DNA from: JAVKFF01 sp040226215
GTDB taxonomy: Bacteria > Pseudomonadota > Alphaproteobacteria > DSM-16000 > Inquilinaceae
DNA length: 5,834 nt
Assembly (NCBI GenBank): GCA_040226215.1
Contig: JAVKFF010000108.1
Location: 1 to 5,834, forward strand
Reading direction: 5' to 3'
Shown: positions 1 through 5,232 of the stretch, in pieces
How positions within the stretch are numbered: the stretch's first letter is position 1
Layout of the letters: every line of letters starts with the position of its first letter
The notes under the pieces: generated by a model
The model's input: only the letters and a program-made list of their open reading frames with translations
Database searches by the model: none
What the model was told of the DNA's origin: nothing
Made by a program: the position numbers and the translations under genes

Positions 1-21
1 GGGGCCGCGGCGTTGCTTTTA

Positions 22-60
22 CCGATCCCGGCTCTCCGCTTCGCTGCGGCCGGGATGACG
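22..60. repeat. REP-like palindromic intergenic element
   Basis: Perfect 8-bp inverted arms, ATCCCGGC at 25-32 and GCCGGGAT at 49-56, enclose a 16-nt loop that has its own short CCGC/GCGG pairing (36-39 with 46-49). The element is followed by GACG. The overall pattern, a CCCGGC arm, a CTCCGCTTCGC-type loop and a GCCGGGATGACG end, resembles dispersed extragenic palindromes that I know from GC-rich alphaproteobacterial genomes. That is recall, not a search. No T-run follows on either strand, so a classical intrinsic terminator is unlikely, although a hairpin here could still protect or end the mRNA of the minus-strand operon, whose last stop codon lies about 140 nt away. Confidence 0.6.
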
Positions 61-89
61 GGGGTTGGTGTTCAGTGTGCCCCCCCGTC

Positions 90-124
90 GTTCCGCACGG
101 AGGCGACAGCCGGAGATGCGGAAC
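90..124. repeat. Inverted repeat downstream of ligase gene
   Basis: GTTCCGCA at 90-97 and TGCGGAAC at 117-124 form a perfect 8-bp dyad around a 19-nt loop, which itself contains GGC-GACA-GCC (102-111). On the minus strand this hairpin lies 75 nt after the ligase stop codon, so it may be a 3' mRNA structure. No U-tract follows on the minus strand. The rest of 1-198 shows no convincing gene; the frames open across it are GC-rich antisense frames. Confidence 0.4.
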
Positions 125-198
125 CTCGCGCCCGTCTTCTCCGCCGCCGCAGCCTGGCCGCGCAACAGCCCCGCCGCGCCGCAGCCCGGCCGCGTGCC

Positions 199-1530
199 TC
201 AGCCGGCGTCGGCGAAGTCCACCAGCTTGATCTTGTAGTCGGTGCGTGGCAGGGAGCCGAAGGGGACCAGTTCGATGGTGGCGGCGACGACCAGCTTCTC
301 GCGGATGGCCCGGGCGATGCGGTCGGCGAGACCCGGTTCCGCCGCCTCGATCTGGCACCCCTGCCCCAGTTCCACGTGGATCGGCAATGGCGGCTGCTGG
401 CGCACCGCCTGGGTTCGCGGACGGATGGTGACGGCGCCGCTGACCGCCGGCTGAAAAGCCCCGACCACCTCGCGTATGGCGGAGGGAAAGATGTTGACGC
501 CGCGCACGATCAGCATGTCGTCGGTCCGACCGACGCAACGCGTGCGCAAGGTGCGCCGGCCGCAGGCGCAGGGCTCGGTCCAGATCCGGACGTGGTCGCG
601 GCTGCGGAAGCGCAGCATGGGTGCCGCCTCCCGCTTCAGCGCGGTGTAGACGAGTTCGCCCGTGGCGCCGTCCTCGAGCGGCAGCGGCGCACCGCTTTCC
701 GGATCGATCAGTTCGACATGCACCAGGCCGCCGCCGGAGAAATGCATGCCCTGGCGGTGCTCGCACTCGCCCCACAGCGAGACGGCGATGTCGCCGATCC
801 CCATGGCCTCCGTGAGCGTGGCGCCGAACGCCGCCTCCACCCGGTCGCGGATCTGCGGTTCCGCCGCCCCCGGCTCGCCCGCCACGAGGATGTGGGCGAG
901 GCCGAGCGCGACCGGATCGAGGCCGGCATCGATCAGCCGCTCCAGGATGTGCAGCACGTAGGAGGGGGTGGCTACCAGCACCTCGGGCCGGAACACCTGC
1001 AGGGCGCGGATCAGCCGTTCGGTGTTGCCGGGCCCGATCGGCAAGTGGCAGACGCCCATGGCGTTGAAGGCGTCGAGCGCCGCGCCGGCGGCGAAGGGTC
1101 CGGCGGCGTAGGTGGTGACCAGGCGATGGCCTGGCGCCAGACCGCCGGCGGCGTAGGAGAGCGAAGAGATTTCCACCCAGCGCTTCAGGTCGCCGGCGGT
1201 GAGCGGCATGTAGCAGGGCACGCCCGTGGTGCCGCTGGTGGAAAAGACCCGGACCACGTCCTCGATCGGCGCGGCGAGATGGCTGCCGAGCGGCGGATGG
1301 GCCGCCTGGCTGGCGCGGATCTCGTCCTTCTCGGTGAAGGGCAGCCGGGCGATATCGTCGAGCCCGCCCACCGCCTCGGCGCTGTCGAAGCCGGCCGCCG
1401 CCAGCTTTTCCCGGTGGAAGGGCGAGCGCGCGAAGAGATAGCGGATCTGCTCGGCGTAGGTCTCGCGGTCGAGCGCCAGCTGGTCGGCGCGGCTGCGGCG
1501 CTCCACCTCGGGGGCGAACATCGGGGCCAT
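199..1530 (-). CDS. PaaK-like phenylacetate-CoA ligase family protein
   Basis: 443-aa AMP-forming acyl-CoA ligase of the phenylacetate-CoA ligase (PaaK) family, a normal length. Such enzymes adenylate a carboxylic acid with ATP and transfer the acyl group to CoA in the cytoplasm. Visible motifs are the phosphate loop STSGTTGVP (97-105), the EAMGIGDI segment at the adenine-site position (241-248), RSRDHVRI with ribose-binding D312 (309-316), the CACGR pair of cysteines (321-325) usual in PaaK proteins, and the hinge GRTDDMLIVRGVNIFPSAI (334-352). Near the C-terminus, RTDYKIK (429-435) probably supplies the catalytic lysine. The start is supported by AGGAG 7 nt upstream. It is the last gene of the four-gene operon, 31 bp after the lyase. 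Family membership is secure. The substrate is not: phenylacetate is only the family name, and no other paa genes are in view. Confidence 0.92.
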   Translation of the reverse strand: MAPMFAPEVERRSRADQLALDRETYAEQIRYLFARSPFHREKLAAAGFDSAEAVGGLDDIARLPFTEKDEIRASQAAHPPLGSHLAAPIEDVVRVFSTSGTTGVPCYMPLTAGDLKRWVEISSLSYAAGGLAPGHRLVTTYAAGPFAAGAALDAFNAMGVCHLPIGPGNTERLIRALQVFRPEVLVATPSYVLHILERLIDAGLDPVALGLAHILVAGEPGAAEPQIRDRVEAAFGATLTEAMGIGDIAVSLWGECEHRQGMHFSGGGLVHVELIDPESGAPLPLEDGATGELVYTALKREAAPMLRFRSRDHVRIWTEPCACGRRTLRTRCVGRTDDMLIVRGVNIFPSAIREVVGAFQPAVSGAVTIRPRTQAVRQQPPLPIHVELGQGCQIEAAEPGLADRIARAIREKLVVAATIELVPFGSLPRTDYKIKLVDFADAG

Positions 1531-1537
1531 GGGGCTG

Positions 1538-1542
1538 CTCCT
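1538..1542 (-). promoter_or_regulatory. Ribosome binding site of the ligase gene
   Basis: On the minus strand AGGAG sits 7 nt before the ATG at 1528-1530. It lies in the 31-bp gap after the lyase stop and supports this ATG over the internal Met codon three residues later. Confidence 0.65.
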
Positions 1543-1561
1543 GCGGGGAAACGGGGCCGGC

Positions 1562-2350
1562 TCAGCCGCCGTCGTAGTCGATGTCGCGGGCGGCCGCGTG
1601 GGCCAGCCGGAAGCCGATCGGCCGCGCCGTCTCCTCGTTGAGATGGGCGATGGTGCCGGCGACGCGGGCGAGGATCGGAATGCCCTTCATGGCGCCGAGC
1701 GGGAAGTCGAGATCGAGCAGGATCGCCGGGATGGCGCCGGAGACGTTGAGCGGCAGCGGCTTGCCCCAGACCTCGGCCACGCAGTCCCGGAGCGCCAGGG
1801 CGAGGCGCGTGTGATCGCCGACGACGCCCCGCTGCCGGGCGAGGTCGATCAGGCGCTCCGCGCGCGGGTCGACGGGCTTGTGCAGCGGGTGGCCGAAGCC
1901 GGGCAGCGGCCGGCCGGCGGCGTGCTGCCGCACCGCCAGCCGCCGGGCCGCCACCTCGACCGCCTCGCCGGCGGCCCGGGCCTCGGCCACCCCGTCGGCG
2001 AGGAAGGCCCCGGCCGCATCGGAGCTGCCCAGGATGACCGAGCCGCAGCCCAGCACGCTGGCCGCCACCGCGCCCTGGAAAGCTTCCGGGCCCGCCGCCA
2101 GCGTCATCCGCGCGGCCTGCACGCTGGGTGTCAGCCCGTGCTCGGCGATGGCGATCAGCATGGCGTCGACGAAGAAGCGCTGATCCTCCGTCGGCTCGCG
2201 GCCGAGCAGGGCCAGCAGGAAGAACTCGGTGAAGCTCCGCCCGCCCATCAACTCGCCGCAGAGATCGCGGCCGCGAACCGTGACGCTGTCGGCGTCGGCG
2301 GTGGAGATGGCCGTGCGGCCCGCGCCCATGGGGCCGATCTTCATCGCCAT
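1562..2350 (-). CDS. Citryl-CoA lyase-type citrate synthase family protein
   Basis: 262-aa protein of the citrate synthase superfamily, matching in length and pattern the short citryl-CoA lyase / ATP-citrate lyase C-terminal group rather than full-length citrate synthase (about 430 aa). Members cleave or form C-C bonds next to a CoA thioester; citryl-CoA gives acetyl-CoA and oxaloacetate. Seen here: an N-terminal TAISTADADSVTVRGRDLCG block (13-32), the EHGLTPS catalytic-His segment (H71), GFGHPLHK with a second catalytic His (H154), and LNVSG (201-205) where family members as I recall them read LNVDG. The catalytic Asp is therefore apparently Ser204. The start at MAMK has only a weak GGCGGA upstream. 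No other start codon occurs in frame until deep inside the VOC gene. The protein probably works with the adjoining ligase. Citrate as substrate is uncertain. Confidence 0.85.
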   Translation of the reverse strand: MAMKIGPMGAGRTAISTADADSVTVRGRDLCGELMGGRSFTEFFLLALLGREPTEDQRFFVDAMLIAIAEHGLTPSVQAARMTLAAGPEAFQGAVAASVLGCGSVILGSSDAAGAFLADGVAEARAAGEAVEVAARRLAVRQHAAGRPLPGFGHPLHKPVDPRAERLIDLARQRGVVGDHTRLALALRDCVAEVWGKPLPLNVSGAIPAILLDLDFPLGAMKGIPILARVAGTIAHLNEETARPIGFRLAHAAARDIDYDGG

Positions 2351-2367
2351 GCCGATCCGCCGTCCGG

Positions 2368-2409
2368 TCCGGCGGAGAAGCCGTCGGAGAGGCCGTCGGA
2401 GAGGCCGTG
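2368..2409. repeat. 12-bp tandem repeat in VOC-lyase gap
   Basis: GCCGTCGGAGAG occurs twice head to tail, at 2380-2391 and 2392-2403. A degenerate copy precedes it (2368-2379, TCCGGCGGAGAA) and a partial one, GCCGTG, follows. It fills much of the 71-bp gap between the VOC stop codon and the lyase start codon, inside the probable polycistronic mRNA. It is most likely a slippage product; a role in lyase translation is possible but not shown. Confidence 0.7.
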
Positions 2410-2421
2410 CGCGATCACCGC

Positions 2422-2916
2422 TCAGGCGGCCTGGCGCTTGCGGGCGGTCCAGTCGTCGAGGATCTTGCGCGCGTCGTTGCGGGCCGGATCCATGCTGGCG
2501 TCGTGATTGTCGAGCTTTGCGGTCAGCTCGATCACGTAGCCGTTCGGGTCGCGCAGGTAGATCGAGTGGATGAAGTGGTGGTCGGAGACGCCGCGCGCCT
2601 CCATGCCCGCCGCCTTGGCCTTCTCCATCATCGGTTCCAGCGCCGCGCGATCGACTTCCAGCGCGATATGCAGGTCGAAATCGTGCTGCTCCTTGAACTC
2701 GAAGGGCCGGTCCGGCGCCTCGAAGAAGGCGAGGTAGCTGCCGTCCGACATCTCGTAGAAGGTGTGGAGCGTGTCGGTCTTGCGGCCGGTCATGGTGGCC
2801 GACAGGTTCAGCGTGCCGGCCAGCGGCAGGCCGAGGAAGTCCTCGTAGAACTGCCGCGTCTCCTCCGAATCGCGGCAGCGATAGGCATTGTGGTGCAACC
2901 CCTTTATCTCGACCAT
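2422..2916 (-). CDS. VOC superfamily (glyoxalase/dioxygenase-like) protein
   Basis: 164-aa single-chain vicinal oxygen chelate protein made of two beta-alpha-beta-beta-beta modules. Members bind a divalent metal and act as glyoxalases, isomerases/epimerases, extradiol dioxygenases or thiol transferases. Candidate metal ligands fall at the usual strand positions: H8 or H9 in GLHHNAY, E66 in YLAFFEAPD, H83 in DLHIALEVD and E130 in NGYVIEL. The family-typical SIYLRDPNGYVIEL ends the second module (118-131). A charged tail (about 140-164) follows. The ATG at 2914-2916 was chosen because GGAGG lies 5 nt upstream and the VOC fold begins at once; the frame stays open to 3063, but that upstream part has no VOC character and overlaps the GST gene. 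It lies 82 bp after the GST gene and 71 bp before the lyase. Fold is secure, reaction unknown. Confidence 0.88.
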   Translation of the reverse strand: MVEIKGLHHNAYRCRDSEETRQFYEDFLGLPLAGTLNLSATMTGRKTDTLHTFYEMSDGSYLAFFEAPDRPFEFKEQHDFDLHIALEVDRAALEPMMEKAKAAGMEARGVSDHHFIHSIYLRDPNGYVIELTAKLDNHDASMDPARNDARKILDDWTARKRQAA

Positions 2917-2921
2917 GTCGT

Positions 2922-2926
2922 CCTCC
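2922..2926 (-). promoter_or_regulatory. Ribosome binding site of the VOC gene
   Basis: GGAGG on the minus strand, 5 nt before the ATG at 2914-2916, decides the VOC start. The leader (ACGGGAGGACG-N2-ATG) is nearly the same as that of the GST gene (ACGGGGAGGACG-N2-ATG). Confidence 0.8.
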
Positions 2927-2959
2927 CGTTGACTGAGCGGCGATCTCTCGCGGCACCTT

Positions 2960-2988
2960 ATTGTGCGCCGAGCGGACGCCGCCTTCAA
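2960..2988 (-). promoter_or_regulatory. Candidate sigma70-type promoter before VOC gene
   Basis: On the minus strand TTGAAG (2983-2988) and CACAAT (2960-2965) are 17 bp apart, each matching four of six consensus positions. A transcript would begin near 2953, giving a leader of about 37 nt that contains the VOC ribosome binding site. It sits in the 82-bp gap after the GST stop codon, so it could drive VOC, lyase and ligase independently of the GST. Prediction from sequence only. Confidence 0.4.
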
Positions 2989-2998
2989 ACCGTCGCGC

Positions 2999-3673
2999 TC
3001 ACACCCTGTCGAATTCCCGCTCCTTGACCATGTCGGCGAAGCCGTAGAGCGCCTCGTTGACACTCGGCCAGGACTTCAGCTGCTTCATGTTGGAGACCCA
3101 GCGGGCGATACTGGGGTAGCGCGACCAGTCGTTGCGGGTGATCTCGCCCAGGGTTAGCAGGCAGACGCCGAAATAGTCGGCGATGGTGACGCGGTCGCCG
3201 GTCAGATAGGCCCGGTCGGGGCCGAGGATGTTGTCGTTCAGTACCTTGAGCATGGCCAGCGCCCGCTCCCGCCCCCAGGCGACGGTGCCGGCATGGACCG
3301 TGTCATCCGGGCGCTTGTGGTTGGGGAAGATCTGCGGATAGATCCAGCCATAGCCGTATTCCCGATAGAAATTGGTGTTGAACCAGTCCATCAGCTCGTT
3401 CACCCGCGCCCGTGCCTTCAGGTCCTTCGGGTAGGATGGCAGGTCGAACTTGTCGGCGAGATATTTCAGGATCGCCGAGCTCTCGGTCAGCACCATGCCA
3501 TCGTCTTCCAGAACCGGCACCAGCCGGCTGGGGTTCAGCTCGGCGAAGGGCGGCTTCAGGTGCTCGCCCGACAGGATGTCGACCACCACCTCGTCGACAT
3601 CGAGACCGTTCTCGGCGATGAACAGGCGGACCGGCCGGCTGGTCATCGATACCGGATGCATGTGCAACTTCAT
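2999..3673 (-). CDS. Glutathione S-transferase, theta-like
   Basis: 224-aa cytosolic glutathione S-transferase of normal length. The N-terminal thioredoxin-like domain (about 1-78) has S12 in TSRPVR, at the place of the catalytic Ser of theta-class enzymes. It also has cis-Pro P53 in LVPVL and the gamma-glutamyl-binding TESSAI (63-68). The all-helical C-terminal domain carries the N-capping box TIAD (163-166). GEHLKPPFAELNP and the DLKARARVNE segment also resemble theta enzymes, which conjugate, dehalogenate or isomerise electrophiles with glutathione. The ATG at 3671-3673 has GGAGG 5 nt upstream. The frame is open upstream to a TTG at 3850, but that part has no GST homology. It is the first gene of the minus-strand operon. 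It may process a catabolic intermediate or simply detoxify; the substrate cannot be read from sequence. Confidence 0.92.
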   Translation of the reverse strand: MKLHMHPVSMTSRPVRLFIAENGLDVDEVVVDILSGEHLKPPFAELNPSRLVPVLEDDGMVLTESSAILKYLADKFDLPSYPKDLKARARVNELMDWFNTNFYREYGYGWIYPQIFPNHKRPDDTVHAGTVAWGRERALAMLKVLNDNILGPDRAYLTGDRVTIADYFGVCLLTLGEITRNDWSRYPSIARWVSNMKQLKSWPSVNEALYGFADMVKEREFDRV

Positions 3674-3678
3674 CACGT

Positions 3679-3683
3679 CCTCC
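3679..3683 (-). promoter_or_regulatory. Ribosome binding site of the GST gene
   Basis: GGAGG (within GGGGAGGA on the minus strand), 5 nt before the ATG at 3671-3673. It decides the start against the upstream TTG of the same open frame. Confidence 0.8.
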
Positions 3684-3736
3684 CCGTTTCTCACTCGTCC
3701 CGGCGCAGGCCCGTCGTCACCGAGAGCGCTCCCGCT

Positions 3737-3765
3737 GATATGGACGCCTCCGGTCAGGCAGGCAA
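3737..3765 (-). promoter_or_regulatory. Weak promoter candidate for GST operon
   Basis: On the minus strand TTGCCT (3760-3765) and CATATC (3737-3742) are 17 bp apart. They match four and three of six sigma70 consensus positions, about 64 bp before the GST start. It is the best pair I found upstream of the operon, but it is weak and could be chance. Confidence 0.2.
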
Positions 3766-3814
3766 TGGCGCCGTGTGCGATGCCGACGGCCGCCTCTGTT
3801 GACCGGATGACGCG

Positions 3815-3838
3815 TTTCGCAACACGACATTTGCGGAA
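3815..3838. promoter_or_regulatory. Dyad, possible operator
   Basis: TTTCGCAA (3815-3822) and TTGCGGAA (3831-3838) form an inverted repeat with one mismatch and an 8-bp spacer. It overlaps a second short dyad, TTGC-N5-GCAA (3831-3843). A related TTGCGA lies at 3890-3895. The dyad sits near the midpoint of the divergent intergenic region, where a regulator could affect both directions. No adjacent regulator gene is in the window. Confidence 0.3.
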
Positions 3839-3939
3839 TGCAATGCCCAAGTGCTTTTAGTAGAGCATTTCCCTCGTCCAGAGATCGTTTTGCGATATCC
3901 GATCCTAACTTTTTCAGGATTCGTTCTTCTCCTCATTCA

Positions 3940-3948
3940 TGTATTAAT
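3940..3948 (+). promoter_or_regulatory. Extended -10 candidate for cyclase gene
   Basis: TGTATTAAT reads as an extended -10 (TGn plus ATTAAT, four of six matches), with no recognisable -35. Transcription would begin near 3955, leaving about 40 nt before the ATG at 3996. That would also rule out the in-frame TTG at 3948 as a start. Confidence 0.25.
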
Positions 3949-3995
3949 TGCGCTCATATCAACTTGTCGCTGAATTCCTCATTCGACCGGACCCC

Positions 3996-5099
3996 ATGCA
4001 CGACACCCTCCTGCCGATCCTGAACAGCCTCGGCCTGGCTGCGCTTGTGACCCTGGCTTTCAGTGCCATCATCAGCCATACCTCGCGCAGCGTTCTGTCC
4101 ATCAAGATCGGCCTGGGACTTGTTCTCGGCGGCGCCTCGGTGGTCACCATGCTGGAGCCGCTGACATTCGGCGACGGGTTGATCTTCGATGTCCGCTACG
4201 CGCCGATCGTGCTGGCATCGGCGTTCGGCGGCTGGCTCTCCGCCCTGATCGCCACCGTGATGGCGATTGCGTTTCGCCTTACCGTCGGCGGCGCCGGCGT
4301 CTATGCGGGGATCCTCGGACTGCTGCTGGTGATGGGGGTCAGCCTGGTGCTCTCCCGCCTGCTCGCGGCGCACGATCTGCGGCACACGCGCGACGTGCTG
4401 CCCTATGCCGCCGCCACCTCCCTGTCGCCGCTGTCGCTGTTGGTCCTGCCGCTCGATCAGGCCCTGGCCATTTTCACCGCCATCGGACCGCAACTGATCG
4501 CCGCGAACTTCCTCGGCGTCCTGCTCTACGGCAGTTTCCTGCTGCGCGAGACCAGGCGCCAGGCCTTCGAGCTCAGGCTTCGCAGCGATGCCATCACCGA
4601 CCCTCTGACCGGTCTGCCGAACCGCCGGGCGTTCTACCAGCGTCTCGGGCAGATGATGGAGCAGTCCAAGCCGGTCAGCGTCGCGGTGTTCGACGTCGAC
4701 AACTTCAAGTCGATCAACGACAGCTACGGCCACAAGATCGGCGACGACATTCTCGTCGCCATCGGCGCGGCGCTCGGCCAGTGCGGCCGGAGCACCGATT
4801 TCGTCGCCCGCATCGCCGGCGACGAGTTCGCGGCGATCCTGCCGATCTCCTCTGCGGAGGGGCTTGCGATAGCCGCCGACCGCATGCGGCATGCGGTACA
4901 GAAATGCGCGGTGCCGACCCGCGACAGCATCGCCATCCGCGCCTCCGTCAGCATCGGTGTCGCCCAGGCGCCGGCCGATGGCCGCACGGTGGAGACGCTG
5001 ATGGCGGCAGCCGACGAGGCGCTCTATGACGCCAAGCGCGAGGGCCGCAACCGGGTCCGCCTCGCGGCACCGCTCCGACCCGTCCAGCACGCCTCCTGA
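3996..5099 (+). CDS. Diguanylate cyclase with LytS/YhcK-type 5TM sensor
   Basis: 367-aa inner-membrane protein predicted to make cyclic di-GMP from two GTP. Residues 1 to about 185 are strongly hydrophobic with five to six membrane segments. They carry the LytS/YhcK (5TMR-LYT) signature: GLIFDVRYAPI (61-71), FGG (77-79) and FRLTVGGAGVYAGI (93-106). The GGDEF domain begins at DPLTGLPNRR (202-211) and has metal-binding D233 in FDVDNFKSIND, N241, D250 and E277. The signature motif is AGDEF (274-278), with Ala in place of the first Gly. R265-D268 (RSTD) lies five residues before it, the standard place of the RxxD inhibitory site, so product feedback is likely. There is no EAL domain. I chose the ATG at 3996, although no clear Shine-Dalgarno precedes it, because the first membrane segment starts right after it; an in-frame TTG at 3948 is the alternative. 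The sensed ligand is unknown. Confidence 0.9.
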   Translation: MHDTLLPILNSLGLAALVTLAFSAIISHTSRSVLSIKIGLGLVLGGASVVTMLEPLTFGDGLIFDVRYAPIVLASAFGGWLSALIATVMAIAFRLTVGGAGVYAGILGLLLVMGVSLVLSRLLAAHDLRHTRDVLPYAAATSLSPLSLLVLPLDQALAIFTAIGPQLIAANFLGVLLYGSFLLRETRRQAFELRLRSDAITDPLTGLPNRRAFYQRLGQMMEQSKPVSVAVFDVDNFKSINDSYGHKIGDDILVAIGAALGQCGRSTDFVARIAGDEFAAILPISSAEGLAIAADRMRHAVQKCAVPTRDSIAIRASVSIGVAQAPADGRTVETLMAAADEALYDAKREGRNRVRLAAPLRPVQHAS

Positions 5100-5122
5100 G
5101 GCCTCCGGGCTGCGGGCTGGTC

Positions 5123-5177
5123 GGGACCGCCGTCCCCGCCTAAGCTGCGTGTCCCCTCACCCCGAGGCGGGCGGGAC
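5123..5177 (+). promoter_or_regulatory. Competing stem-loops in cyclase-permease gap
   Basis: GGGAC (5123-5127), loop CGCC, GTCCC (5132-5136) form a tight hairpin 23 nt after the cyclase stop codon. The GTCCC arm, extended as GTCCCCGCCT to 5141, can instead pair imperfectly with AGGCGGGCGGGAC at 5165-5177. No T-run follows either, so this is not a standard terminator. The 133-bp gap otherwise shows no clear promoter or gene. Confidence 0.3.
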
Positions 5178-5232
5178 GCCTTAGACCCATGCCTTCCGTC
5201 CTCCCGGTCGAACCGACGGTCGCGCCGACGCC

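Larger units (their letters stand above)
3674..3995. other. Divergent intergenic region, no gene seen
   Basis: These 322 bp separate the minus-strand GST operon from the plus-strand cyclase gene. I see no convincing coding sequence. The part from about 3840 to 3975 is clearly more AT-rich than its surroundings. It contains short dyads such as ATCCT/AGGAT (3902-3906 with 3916-3920) and ATCG/CGAT (3884-3887 with 3893-3896), which fits a regulatory region serving both directions. Confidence 0.7.

Noticed and set aside
25..56. Palindrome as a Rho-independent terminator
   Set aside because: No T-run follows the stem on either strand; a repeat element fits better.
13..1641. 542-aa open frame on the plus strand
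   Set aside because: Low-complexity Arg/Ala/Gly-rich product lying antisense to the ligase gene, which has clear family motifs; a normal effect of high GC content.
1529..2506. 325-aa open frame on the plus strand
   Set aside because: Antisense to the lyase and part of the VOC gene, with composition typical of a shadow frame and no recognisable domain.
2351..2956. N-terminal extension of the lyase frame
   Set aside because: The 202 extra residues overlap the VOC gene in another frame, are rich in Arg/Gly/Pro and show no homology; the lyase family length fits the start at 2350.
199..3673. Phenylacetate catabolic (paa) operon
   Set aside because: Only the ligase resembles a paa gene; no epoxidase, isomerase or ring-opening hydrolase genes are present in the window.
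3674..3850. N-terminal extension of the GST from a TTG at 3850
   Set aside because: The GST fold begins directly at the ATG at 3673, which has a strong ribosome binding site; the extension has no domain character.
3948..3995. TTG start adding 16 residues to the cyclase
   Set aside because: No ribosome binding site, overlaps a possible -10 element, and the added residues are not part of the membrane sensor. It remains a weak alternative because the ATG at 3996 also lacks a clear site.
3954..5090. 378-aa open frame on the minus strand
   Set aside because: Antisense to the cyclase gene; rich in Arg, Asp, Gly and Gln with no domain.
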